From NCBI GenBank assembly GCA_002702705.1, contig PABH01000019.1, positions 119,192 to 166,306 of the forward strand: DNA of 47,115 bases, read 5' to 3'. Both the position numbers and the translations under genes were made by a program. Under the pieces are notes generated by a model. It worked only from the letters and a program-made list of their open reading frames with translations, searched no databases and was not told where the DNA came from. This DNA is from Anaerolineaceae bacterium. GTDB lineage: Bacteria > Chloroflexota > Anaerolineae > Anaerolineales > Anaerolineaceae. Shown in pieces: positions 1 to 8,602 of the stretch. Every line of letters begins with the position of its first letter. Within the stretch, counting starts at the first letter, position 1.

Positions 1-216
1 TCACCAAAGGTTCAAAATTTGATTGAACCTCTTAGTGAACGAGAACTTGAAGTATTAAAACTGATATGTTTGGGAAAATCGAACCAAGAAATTGCTGATG
101 AACTTTTTATTGCACTTGATACTGTTAAACGACATACGAATAATCTCTATGGTAAATTGGGTGTTAGGCGTCGTGCCCAGGCGATGAATGAAGCCCAAAG
201 GCTGGGTTTGGTTTAA
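1..216 (+). CDS. LuxR-family transcriptional regulator, C-terminal end (partial)
   Basis: The frame is open from the first base, so this is the 3' end of a gene that begins outside the window. The visible 71 residues form a LuxR/GerE helix-turn-helix: the SERELEVLKLICLGKSNQEI stretch, then IADELFIALDTVKRHTNNLY and KLGVRRRAQAMNEAQ. The acidic start of helix 1, the NQEIA turn and the TVKRH recognition helix are all typical. The ending (AQRLGLV) resembles the large MalT/LAL-type ATP-dependent regulators, but the sensor domains are not visible, so the class cannot be fixed. A strong hairpin terminator follows at once, so the gene is not co-transcribed with the exporter genes downstream. Confidence 0.9.
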   Translation, partial: SPKVQNLIEPLSERELEVLKLICLGKSNQEIADELFIALDTVKRHTNNLYGKLGVRRRAQAMNEAQRLGLV

Positions 217-235
217 GAGTAACTCCTTAAATACT

Positions 236-267
236 ACTGCCTAACACAAAAGTGTTAGGCAGTTTTC
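236..267 (+). terminator. Rho-independent terminator after the LuxR-type gene
   Basis: A perfect 12-bp stem (ACTGCCTAACAC at 236-247 and GTGTTAGGCAGT at 252-263) closes an AAAA loop and runs into a T-rich tail. It lies about 20 bases after the stop codon. Confidence 0.9.
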
Positions 268-292
268 ATTTAAAGAATTCCACTATGGTGGG

Positions 293-321
293 TTCAAAGG
301 CCCAGTTATGAAATTTATAAT
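293..321 (+). promoter_or_regulatory. Candidate sigma-70-type promoter, possibly giving a leaderless transcript
   Basis: TTCAAA at 293-298 (4 of 6 to the -35 consensus) is separated by 17 bases from a perfect TATAAT at 316-321. The predicted transcription start is about 7 bases after the -10 box. That is the ATG at 328, which has no clear Shine-Dalgarno sequence. Confidence 0.5.
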
Positions 322-327
322 GAGATT

Positions 328-558
328 ATGAAAACACAAGAAAAAGCAACGTTATATAAAATTAAACTTAAAGGTTATCTTGGCGACGATGTCGAATCTT
401 TATTCAATAATTTTAAAGCAGAATACACTCCTGATGGCGACACTGTTTTAACCGGGCCTGTTATCGATCAGGCAGAATTACATGGGATCCTGATGCGAAT
501 CCGAGACTTAGGATTGGTTTTAGTCTTGGTTCAACAAATTAATGGTGAAGATGACTGA
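328..558 (+). CDS. Small conserved hypothetical protein upstream of an ABC exporter
   Basis: A 76-residue soluble protein with no signal peptide or membrane segment. Its second half (LTGPVIDQAELHGILMRIRDLGLVLVLV) matches, from memory, a recurrent group of small unnamed proteins in Chloroflexota and Actinobacteria with a TGPVxDQAALHGLLxRIRDLGL signature. No biochemical function is known to me. It ends 39 bases before the FtsX-type permease gene and follows its own terminator-bounded promoter, so it is probably the first gene of a three-gene operon with the permease and ATPase. The start is chosen because TATAAT sits 7 bases upstream and no ribosome binding site is seen, which fits leaderless initiation. 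Confidence 0.75.
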   Translation: MKTQEKATLYKIKLKGYLGDDVESLFNNFKAEYTPDGDTVLTGPVIDQAELHGILMRIRDLGLVLVLVQQINGEDD

Positions 559-597
559 TAACATATCAAGAAATTATTTTAAAAATAGAGGTGAATT

Positions 598-2916
598 GTG
601 TACTACAGAACCATCCGTAATGACATTTTAAAAAACAAAGCGATATCGCTGACAACAATAATTTTTGTTGCTGCTGCAGCAATGCTTGTTTCACTCGCAG
701 CGATTTTGGTTGTCAATCTTACAGGTGCAATTGATACCCTGATGACACGGGCAAAAACACCGCATTTTATGCAGATGCATTCCGGTGAAATTGATATGCC
801 GAACCTCTCGGCTTTTGTTGCGGAAAATGAATATATTGATGAATTTCAGGTGCTTGAATTTTTAAATATTGATGGGGTGCAAATAGATTTTCAAGAAAAT
901 TCGCTTGCGGATAGTGTTCAAGATAATGGATTCTCTATCCAGAGTGAAAAGTTTGACTACCTCCTCGACCTGAATGGAAATATTATTACTGTGTCTGACG
1001 GTGAGCTTTATGTTCCTTTATGTTACATGCAGGATGGCACCACAAAAGTGGGTGATAAGGTGCGGGTTTCGGGAAAGAATTTTGTCGTCGCTGGATTTCT
1101 CCGTGATTCACAAATGAATTCTTTGCTGGCTTCATCCAAACGATTTTTAGTGAGTGAAAATGACTATAAAGAATTAAAAGAATTAGGAAGCGTAGAATAT
1201 TTGATTGAATTTCGACTAAAGGATTTATCTACTCTAAACGCGTTTGGAACAGCTTACACAACAGCCGGACTTGAAGCAAACGGACCAACAATTACATATC
1301 CACTGTTTAAGACAATTAATGCCTTATCAGATGGGATGATGATTGCAGTGATTCTTCTTGTAAGCATTCTGGTTGTTGCTATTGCTTTTTTGTGTATTCG
1401 TTTTACATTGCTCGCAAAAATTGAAGATGATTATCGCGAAATTGGCGTTATGAAAGCAATAGGATTACGCGTATCCGATATTAAGAAAATTTACTTATCC
1501 AAATATGCGGTTATTGCGGTGGGAGGCTGTGTCCTAGGTTTTTTACTCTCGTTTGTTTTCCGAGATAAACTTCTAGAAAATATTCGATTATTTATGGGTG
1601 AAAGCGAAAACAATTCGATTGCCTTTGTGTTCGGAATGATTAGCGTTTTATTTGTGTTTCTAACAATCATTTTTTATGTAAACAGTGTGTTAAATCGCTT
1701 TCGGAAAATATCCCCCGCGGAAGCGATTCGTTTTGGTGTATCTCAGGAAAAAAACACTGGTGGAAAGCGTTTTTACCTCAGCAATAATAGACTGTTAAAT
1801 ACTAATATTTTTCTTGGTATTAAAGATGTGCTTGGAAGGAAAAAACTGTACGCCACAACATTTGCAGTGCTTGTGATTTTAGTATTTATCATCATTGTTC
1901 CACAAAATTTATACAATACCATTTCATCCAAAGACTTCGTAAGCTATATGGGTATTGGACAATGTGATATGCGTATTGATATTCAGCAAACCGATAATAT
2001 TTCTGGTAAAACAGCTGAAATATCTCAGGTATTAACAAACGACAGCTTAATTTCGAAATTTGTCGTTCTAACTACCAAGACGTTCAAAGTAAACATGGAT
2101 GATGGTTCTGAGGAAAGTATAAAAATTGAATTAGGGGACCATTCGATATTTCCTGTAAAATATTCTGCGGGAAGAGCTCCAGTTACTAAAGATGAAATCG
2201 CGCTCTCAGGGATGAACGCTGAAGCCTTAGGTAAAAAGGTAGGCGATATCATTAAACTCATGATTGAAGGTAAAGAGCAAGCACTCACGGTCTGTGGAAT
2301 TTATTCGGATGTTACCAATGGTGGAAAAACCGCAAAAGCTGTTTTCACAGATGATTCAGCGGATACGATGTGGAGCATTATCAATTCTGAACTTGTGGAT
2401 AAATCACTTATTGAACCAACAACTAAGCAGTATGCGGATAGGTTTGATTTTGCAAAAGTATCTGGCATTGATGCGTATGTTATTCAGACATATGGTGCAA
2501 CGATAAGTTCTATTGGAAAAGCTTCCTATGCAGCAATTGCTGTTGCGTTGGTTATTGCCATTCTGATTACGGTGTTATTCATGAAACTGCTTGTTGCAAA
2601 AGATCGTTATTCGATTGCCGTGATGAAAGCTTTTGGATTTACAAGTTATGAAATTAAGTCGCAGTATGTATCACGTTCAGTATTTGTATTGCTTGTTGCC
2701 ATTATTTTAGGCACGATTTTAGCCAATACGCTTGGTGCAGTGGTTGCTGGTGCCGTTATCTCCTCCTTTGGCGCATCATCTTTTGAATTTGTGATCAATC
2801 CATTTTTATCGTACGTGATTTTTCCGCTCATGATGGTAATTACGGTACTGATTGCAACAATTATCGGCACATTGGACGTGGAAAGAATAAAAATTTCTGA
2901 AAATATTAAGGAGTAA
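598..2916 (+). CDS. FtsX/MacB-type ABC transporter permease
   Basis: A 772-residue membrane protein with two FtsX-type modules. A first membrane helix (about residues 15-40) is followed by an extracytoplasmic domain (about 45-240), a cluster of three helices (about 245-370, including the IGVMKAIGL coupling sequence), then a second copy: a helix near residue 420, an outside domain, and three C-terminal helices with IAVMKAFGFTSYEIKSQYVS as coupling region. This duplicated layout is usual for permeases of macrolide/lipoprotein/antimicrobial-peptide exporters of the MacB superfamily; the substrate cannot be read. The start is GTG, supported by AGAGGTGA just upstream. The ATPase partner follows 3 bases after the stop codon. 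Confidence 0.9.
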   Translation: MYYRTIRNDILKNKAISLTTIIFVAAAAMLVSLAAILVVNLTGAIDTLMTRAKTPHFMQMHSGEIDMPNLSAFVAENEYIDEFQVLEFLNIDGVQIDFQENSLADSVQDNGFSIQSEKFDYLLDLNGNIITVSDGELYVPLCYMQDGTTKVGDKVRVSGKNFVVAGFLRDSQMNSLLASSKRFLVSENDYKELKELGSVEYLIEFRLKDLSTLNAFGTAYTTAGLEANGPTITYPLFKTINALSDGMMIAVILLVSILVVAIAFLCIRFTLLAKIEDDYREIGVMKAIGLRVSDIKKIYLSKYAVIAVGGCVLGFLLSFVFRDKLLENIRLFMGESENNSIAFVFGMISVLFVFLTIIFYVNSVLNRFRKISPAEAIRFGVSQEKNTGGKRFYLSNNRLLNTNIFLGIKDVLGRKKLYATTFAVLVILVFIIIVPQNLYNTISSKDFVSYMGIGQCDMRIDIQQTDNISGKTAEISQVLTNDSLISKFVVLTTKTFKVNMDDGSEESIKIELGDHSIFPVKYSAGRAPVTKDEIALSGMNAEALGKKVGDIIKLMIEGKEQALTVCGIYSDVTNGGKTAKAVFTDDSADTMWSIINSELVDKSLIEPTTKQYADRFDFAKVSGIDAYVIQTYGATISSIGKASYAAIAVALVIAILITVLFMKLLVAKDRYSIAVMKAFGFTSYEIKSQYVSRSVFVLLVAIILGTILANTLGAVVAGAVISSFGASSFEFVINPFLSYVIFPLMMVITVLIATIIGTLDVERIKISENIKE

Positions 2917-2919
2917 GTA

Positions 2920-3684
2920 ATGAACAAGATTATTACCTGTGAAAATATTGTAAAATCCTTCGGCGAAGGTGATGAAAAACATAATGTGCTCGATGGTGTG
3001 TCTGTTGAAATTAATGAAGGTGAATTTGTTTCAGTTATGGGACCTTCCGGTTCAGGAAAATCGACTTTGATGTATACGCTAAGTGGTATGGATCATGTTG
3101 ATGCGGGAAGCGTTAATTTTGATGGTAAGGATTTATCCACCCTAAATGAAAATGAACTCGCAGACCTGCGCCGAATAAAAATGGGGTTTATATTTCAGCA
3201 GCCAACTTTGCTTAAAAACCTCAATCTTCTGGACAACATTATTTTGCCATTACTTAATAAAAACAGAGAAAAATCCCCAGAAATTAAAGAACGAGCGAGA
3301 ACCCTTATGAAACGTGCAGATATTACGGAGCTAGAAGAACGGAATATTTCACAAGCATCGGGAGGTCAGCTTCAACGGGTCGGCATTTGCCGTGCACTCA
3401 TGAATAATCCAAAAATTATTTTTGGTGATGAGCCAACTGGTGCATTAAATTCTAAATCATCCAACGAAATTATGAATCTGCTATTGGAGATTCACCGTTC
3501 TGGAACAACAATCATGTTGGTGACGCATGATATAAAAGTGGCTGCTAAAACAGAACGTGTATTGTTCATGATTGATGGCAAGATTGTCGGGGAGCATTTG
3601 GCTGGTGCTTATGATGAATCTCGGGATGATCTTAAAGCTCGTGAAGACCGACTGATCGAATTGTTAGCAGAAATGAAATTCTGA
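2920..3684 (+). CDS. ABC transporter ATP-binding protein (MacB/LolD type)
   Basis: A 254-residue ATPase. Walker A is GPSGSGKST at residues 41-49, the Q-loop lies in FIFQQ, the signature is ASGGQLQRV (Ala replaces the usual Leu of LSGGQ), Walker B is IIFGDEPTGALNS with catalytic Glu, and the switch His is in VTHD. The GALNSKSSNEI sequence after Walker B is typical of MacB/LolD-type ATPases that drive mechanotransmission rather than import. AAGGAG lies 6 bases before the ATG, within the end of the permease gene, so the two proteins are translated together and should form one complex. Confidence 0.93.
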   Translation: MNKIITCENIVKSFGEGDEKHNVLDGVSVEINEGEFVSVMGPSGSGKSTLMYTLSGMDHVDAGSVNFDGKDLSTLNENELADLRRIKMGFIFQQPTLLKNLNLLDNIILPLLNKNREKSPEIKERARTLMKRADITELEERNISQASGGQLQRVGICRALMNNPKIIFGDEPTGALNSKSSNEIMNLLLEIHRSGTTIMLVTHDIKVAAKTERVLFMIDGKIVGEHLAGAYDESRDDLKAREDRLIELLAEMKF

Positions 3685-3738
3685 GATCTGTAAGAACAAA
3701 AAAAAAAATTAAACGCTCACGTGAATAAATTTGTTAGA

Positions 3739-4419
3739 TTATACCTTCTCTATGTCCAGATGTAGTTTCCCGCTGTTCATGCGGTAGACCATATCCATCT
3801 TGGGTAAGATGCCGATGTCGTGAGTAGCAATAATAACGCAGTAACCATCCGCATGGGCGAGTTTAACCAGGATGTCGATGATGTTACGACTATTTTCGTC
3901 ATCCAGGTTGCCGGTTGGTTCATCTGCAAGAAGCAGCTTTGTATCCATAGAGAGGGCTCGAGCGATACCAACGCGCTGTTGTTCTCCACCGGAGAGCATA
4001 CTGGGAAAACGATCGAGAACTGACTCGGGAAGGGCGACACGAGTAACAAGCTCTTGTGCGCGGGTACGTGCTTTTTTCCCTCGGAATCCGCGTAACTCCA
4101 TAGGGTAGGTGATATTTTCTGAAACGGTCAACAGCGGGAAGAGACGAAAATTCTGATAGATCATGGCGGCACATTCACGACGATATTTCGCACGATCCAT
4201 GGTTGCGATTGACTTGCCGGAGAATAATACTTTTCCGCCGCTTGGGACATCCAACCCCGCCAGAAGCGATAGTAATGTGCTTTTTCCACTTCCGGATTTA
4301 CCTACCAGTGCATAAACTTTTCCCTCCTCAAAATCACAGTGGATATTTTTTAAAGCATCCACGTGCTGATAGGCATTGTGATAACGGTATGAAACATCCT
4401 GTAATTCGAGAATCTTCAT
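3739..4419 (-). CDS. ABC transporter ATP-binding protein (MacB/LolD type)
   Basis: A 226-residue ATPase with Walker [10 protein letters not shown] (residues 40-48), canonical signature [15 protein letters not shown], Walker [14 protein letters not shown] and switch His in ATHD. It belongs to the same superfamily as the plus-strand ATPase at 2920 but is a distinct paralogue, differing in signature and in the sequence after Walker B ([11 protein letters not shown]). Its ATG lies 10 bases after the stop of the 1025-residue permease upstream, and the AAGGAG ribosome site overlaps that junction. Permease and ATPase therefore form one operon on the minus strand, converging on the first exporter. 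Confidence 0.93.
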   Translation of the reverse strand: MKILELQDVSYRYHNAYQHVDALKNIHCDFEEGKVYALVGKSGSGKSTLLSLLAGLDVPSGGKVLFSGKSIATMDRAKYRRECAAMIYQNFRLFPLLTVSENITYPMELRGFRGKKARTRAQELVTRVALPESVLDRFPSMLSGGEQQRVGIARALSMDTKLLLADEPTGNLDDENSRNIIDILVKLAHADGYCVIIATHDIGILPKMDMVYRMNSGKLHLDIEKV

Positions 4420-4429
4420 TTTAAACTCC

Positions 4430-7400
4430 TTAATCCCGATCTCCTAATATCGTCAGGACATTTGCGTTGTTCATGATCCGGATGGAGATGGTACAGCCGA
4501 TAAAATAACAAATCAAAAAGCCTGCTATAAGTATCCGGTGGGGTATGGTAACTGCATCGAAAAGAATATACCAAATCATTAATCCAAATGCTGTTCCAAA
4601 AAAAATAAGAATGCCTTGTTCAAAGAAAAAGCTGAAAAACGAATTTGCTCGTGTGCTGCCCAAACCGCGCATGGTTGCAAATTCTTTTTTTCGACTGACC
4701 ACAATTAAATAGGAAACAACCAAAGCGATTGTGCCCACCAAAAAGTATAAAAAGGGATAGAGGGTATTGATATACAAAATTTGCTGTTTAACACTGGCGA
4801 CTGCAGCGTTGAACTCCGCATCTTTTAAGACAATAAATTGTCGTACAGAGCCAACCTTATGTACCTGTGAAAAACCGTAATCCGTTAGATAATTTTTGAA
4901 ATCGGATAACATTCGGGCGTCAGTGAGGTTAAAATTGGCACTCTGAAACGTGGTCGCTTGCAGCTGGTCTTTTTCCTCTTGAGAAAGGGTGAAGTCTGCC
5001 GTTTTTATTCCGGTTGGCGAGTTGGCTGCGGATTGTCCTTTACCCCAAATCAAACCTGTATCTGTAAAGAGAGAGAGTGGTACATAAATGGTATCTTCAG
5101 CCCCTTGTTTTTCGTAACTGCCAATCACCAGGAGATCATAATGAACAAATACCCGCTCATCGTAAGTGGGATCAAAGAATACGTCGTTTATGGCAAAACG
5201 CACCGTGTCTCCTAGGTTAATTTCATGTTTTTTCATTAACGAAGTAGGCAGGATACAGGTGAAACTATTTTCATTTTGATAAGGAACTTCCAGCACTGAT
5301 TCGTCATATCCATCCATAAAGTTGATATTTACTTGATTGCTGTAAAAAAACTCGGGTGCTGTATTAATGTTGTTGGTTGCGGTAAGATCTGCGCCTCGTT
5401 GGATGGTTTCTTGTAAAGACTCATAGACGAAATGGTTATCAGGTACAAACAAGGGGGTGAGATTTTGTTCTCTTCCATTAGCCCAGCGTTTAATTCCTAA
5501 AAAATAATAGGGTTCATCAATGGATATTGATAAGGAGTTTACCTGACCTGTATTGTATAGGTTGGTAATATCATAGGCACTTAACACTTGATTGCCAGTT
5601 TTTTTTCCATTAATATCCGTAAAATATCCTTGAATGGTTGAGTTGTTGTAAATCGTGTCAAGCTGTTCCTGATATCGGAGAACGGTTGAGCTTAATTGTC
5701 CAAAAAATATAACAATTGCCACTGCTAAAAGAGGAACGATAAAAGAACGTGCCCCGCCGCGAATAATTGATAAGATAGCGTACTTAAGACTTCCGCCATT
5801 AAGGCGGGATGTTTTCCCAATCTTTTTTGGTGATTTGGTTTTGGGTCGCGTAGGTTTAATCCTTAAAAAAGTGCGCAGAACAAAAACCAGACAAGCAGAT
5901 AATGCTAACAAAAATACTACACCACCTATTGACAAAAATAGGGGGAGCTTGAGTGCTGGAGAAAATTCCAATACGCGGGACGTTGTTAGATTCCCATTAC
6001 TGAACCGTGCATCGATCAGTGCGTAATGATCAGCAGCTTTAACCACCAGGGCCATAATTCTGTCATGTAATAAAAAAGCCGCAATTGCACCTGTCATGGT
6101 GCTAAAAAACGCAATGATACCAGCACTAAAAAGAAAATGTCCGATTACTCTTTTTTTACCAGCGCCGAGCATTTGCATGGTTTCACTGGTTTCTCGTTGA
6201 CGGTAGACGAATAGAAAACCGAACAGAATCAATACTGCCAACTCTAACAGTAAACAAACTAAGGTCACAATTTTCGCTACGATGAGAATGGTTTGGTAGG
6301 GAATAGCTACGGTGGAATACCCTTGATCGTAGATGGTGAGGTGAAAACGATCACTTAAAGTGGGTTCTACCCGATTATAAAATTCAGCAGCATCTTCATT
6401 TTGTACGATGGCTTGTCCCACCGTGTAACCGATAGGGAATTTTGATGCTGGTAAATCCTTAGTCTTGGGTACAAAGGCGTACCAACTCTTGTCATTGACT
6501 GTGTTGGTAATACCGACGATTTTAAATTTTGATTGAGATGTAAAACCATCAGATACCCAGTAACTGTTATAAATACCGGGATAATCTGAAACTGCCAGGG
6601 AAAGATCAATCGTATCACCGACGTAAACACCCAATCGGTTGGAAACCAGCTCCGATAAAATGATGACGGGGCTGCCATTATTATATTCCTCTTCGGTAAA
6701 GGCACGGCCATCTATTAAATATAACTCTTGTTGGTGAAATGGCAGTAGCGAAAACAAATCTTCTGTTCCGGAAACCAGCAGGCTGTTGTTAACGACACGA
6801 AGTGTATCTGCAACTTGAAGGAAAATGGAGTTTTCCGGGATCGTATAAAATTGACCGGTTTTTGCATCGGCGGTGATGTCAAGCATGTGCGGCACTTCGA
6901 TCCCTTGAGCGGAGCTTATGGCATTATCAAAATTTGCTCTGCGCAGGTGCAGCAGGGGTGAGGAACCATAAAAGACTTCACCAAAAACAAGGTAGTAACG
7001 GTCTGGTTCAAAGCTGCCAAAATCTTCATCAATAAGGATGATGGTATCATTTTCGCTTTTGAGTGAGTAAATGGTGTTCATTACAATGCCACTGTAAACC
7101 CGGTTCTTTTCACTGTAACCGACATTTCCTACCACCAGTACTGATAACATGCGTCCTGGCACATAATCATCCGTACGCCAGAAACCATCCACATAACCAA
7201 GAGAACGAGTTGGTGCATTCCAGAATAAGGTAGATTCGTCTTGTTGAATGAACGAAGGATCAAATGTGGAGAGTGCATTTGCCATTGCTTCGTCATAAAT
7301 CAAATCATCGGGGTGGCTTGTGCCCATATACTCGATCATGCCTATCGTTGTGTAATATTCATCACACTCGTTTAGAAATTGAGCAACCGATGCCCAAACA

Positions 7401-7507
7401 CTGACCCCCAAGGAAAGAGCCAACGTAAGTGTAAACAAAAGTAGGGTAAAAAGGGCAGTTTTTGCTTTAGAACGTAGAATGCTTAGAATGCTATAACGAA
7501 ATACCAT
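4430..7507 (-). CDS. Large FtsX-type ABC transporter permease
   Basis: A 1025-residue membrane protein. An N-terminal helix (about residues 15-38) is followed by a long extracytoplasmic domain (about 40-400). Next come three helices (about 405-550) with the ETMQMLGAGKKRVIGHFLFS coupling segment, a basic cytoplasmic linker (KPTRPKTKSPKKIGKT), and a second N-terminal-type helix with another outside domain. Three more helices close the protein (SRKKEFATMRGLGSTRANSF as coupling loop). It is longer than usual MacB-superfamily permeases because of the outside domains. It pairs with the ATPase at 3739-4419. The substrate is unknown; the large outside domains suggest a lipid-linked, peptide or envelope substrate, but that is inference. 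Confidence 0.88.
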   Translation of the reverse strand: MVFRYSILSILRSKAKTALFTLLLFTLTLALSLGVSVWASVAQFLNECDEYYTTIGMIEYMGTSHPDDLIYDEAMANALSTFDPSFIQQDESTLFWNAPTRSLGYVDGFWRTDDYVPGRMLSVLVVGNVGYSEKNRVYSGIVMNTIYSLKSENDTIILIDEDFGSFEPDRYYLVFGEVFYGSSPLLHLRRANFDNAISSAQGIEVPHMLDITADAKTGQFYTIPENSIFLQVADTLRVVNNSLLVSGTEDLFSLLPFHQQELYLIDGRAFTEEEYNNGSPVIILSELVSNRLGVYVGDTIDLSLAVSDYPGIYNSYWVSDGFTSQSKFKIVGITNTVNDKSWYAFVPKTKDLPASKFPIGYTVGQAIVQNEDAAEFYNRVEPTLSDRFHLTIYDQGYSTVAIPYQTILIVAKIVTLVCLLLELAVLILFGFLFVYRQRETSETMQMLGAGKKRVIGHFLFSAGIIAFFSTMTGAIAAFLLHDRIMALVVKAADHYALIDARFSNGNLTTSRVLEFSPALKLPLFLSIGGVVFLLALSACLVFVLRTFLRIKPTRPKTKSPKKIGKTSRLNGGSLKYAILSIIRGGARSFIVPLLAVAIVIFFGQLSSTVLRYQEQLDTIYNNSTIQGYFTDINGKKTGNQVLSAYDITNLYNTGQVNSLSISIDEPYYFLGIKRWANGREQNLTPLFVPDNHFVYESLQETIQRGADLTATNNINTAPEFFYSNQVNINFMDGYDESVLEVPYQNENSFTCILPTSLMKKHEINLGDTVRFAINDVFFDPTYDERVFVHYDLLVIGSYEKQGAEDTIYVPLSLFTDTGLIWGKGQSAANSPTGIKTADFTLSQEEKDQLQATTFQSANFNLTDARMLSDFKNYLTDYGFSQVHKVGSVRQFIVLKDAEFNAAVASVKQQILYINTLYPFLYFLVGTIALVVSYLIVVSRKKEFATMRGLGSTRANSFFSFFFEQGILIFFGTAFGLMIWYILFDAVTIPHRILIAGFLICYFIGCTISIRIMNNANVLTILGDRD

Positions 7508-7589
7508 TTTTTTATCCCATAAGGCGAGCAGATACCTTAGGGAATTTTATCACATACAAAAGTATTTTTTTTTAGACATACCGATCTAA

Positions 7590-8513
7590 TTAATCTACTG
7601 ATTCCATTTTTTTAATTTCATGCCCACCAAATTGATTACGCATGGAAGCCAATAATTTAAAAGCATAACTCTGTTCTTGTCGGCTGACAAGCCGCATCAG
7701 TAATGCCATGGTGATCACTGGAGCCGGAACATCCTGTGCTATCGATTCAAGTACAGTCCAACGACCTTCTCCTGAATCATTTACCCAGCCCTGCACAGAT
7801 TCTAACGTTTGATCTTCTGAAAGCGCATTCGCTGTTAAATCCAGTAACCAGGAACGGATTACGGTTCCATAACGCCAGATTTCTGAAATTTGGTGTAGAT
7901 CAAGTTGCAATTCTTTTTTCGCATTTAAGATTTCGAATCCTTCCGCATAAGCTTGCATCATACCGTACTCAATGCCATTATGTACCATTTTCACAAAATG
8001 ACCTGCCCCATGAGGACCGACATGTCCCCAGCCTTTATCCTTTCCGGGAGCAAGGGTTTCAAAAATCGGTTTCAAATGTTCAACAATTTCACTTTCCCCA
8101 CCGATCATTAAACTATAACCTTCTTTTAAACCCCAAACACCTCCGCTGACCCCAACATCCAAAAAATGGAATCCATTTTCAGTAACGGTTTTAGCATGAC
8201 GCAGCGTGTCTTTATAATTTGAATTCGCACCGTCGATGATAATGTCTCCCTTATCAAAAACATCAATAAATGCTGAAATAAACTTATCAGTTGGGCCACC
8301 AGCAGGGACCATACTTAACGCTGTACGGGGTGTATTTAACTTCTTGGCAAACGATTCGAATGTGGTGGCTGCTTCGATATTGTTTTCCGAATTTGCCAAA
8401 TCAAGAGCTTTTTCTGTTGTGCGGTTATAAACGATTACTTGATGTCCGCCGTGTGCCAAGCGCTGCGCCATTCTTTTACCCATTTTTCCTAAACCAGCGA
8501 TTCCTATCTGCAT
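7590..8513 (-). CDS. gnd: 6-phosphogluconate dehydrogenase, decarboxylating (short form)
   Basis: The enzyme oxidises 6-phosphogluconate to ribulose 5-phosphate and CO2 in the oxidative pentose phosphate pathway. The protein has 307 residues, the length of the short GndA/YqeC-like class rather than the 470-residue class. Seen: the dinucleotide motif GLGKMG (residues 7-12), the substrate segment DVGVSGGVWGLKEG (from about 119), and the catalytic Lys/Asn region KMVHNGIEYGMMQ with Lys175 and Asn179. The frame opens five codons earlier at 8528, but the start at 8513 is preferred because AAAGGA precedes it and the glycine motif then has normal N-terminal spacing. It lies 89 bases downstream of transaldolase on the same strand, so the two are probably co-transcribed. 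Confidence 0.95.
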   Translation of the reverse strand: MQIGIAGLGKMGKRMAQRLAHGGHQVIVYNRTTEKALDLANSENNIEAATTFESFAKKLNTPRTALSMVPAGGPTDKFISAFIDVFDKGDIIIDGANSNYKDTLRHAKTVTENGFHFLDVGVSGGVWGLKEGYSLMIGGESEIVEHLKPIFETLAPGKDKGWGHVGPHGAGHFVKMVHNGIEYGMMQAYAEGFEILNAKKELQLDLHQISEIWRYGTVIRSWLLDLTANALSEDQTLESVQGWVNDSGEGRWTVLESIAQDVPAPVITMALLMRLVSRQEQSYAFKLLASMRNQFGGHEIKKMESVD

Positions 8514-8602
8514 ATAATATCCTTTCATGTGTAAACAAATTTTTCTATTTCCGCAAAAAAATGAACCAGTTCAAAACAAAAACTACGCCCAAAATTCAGA
8601 GG

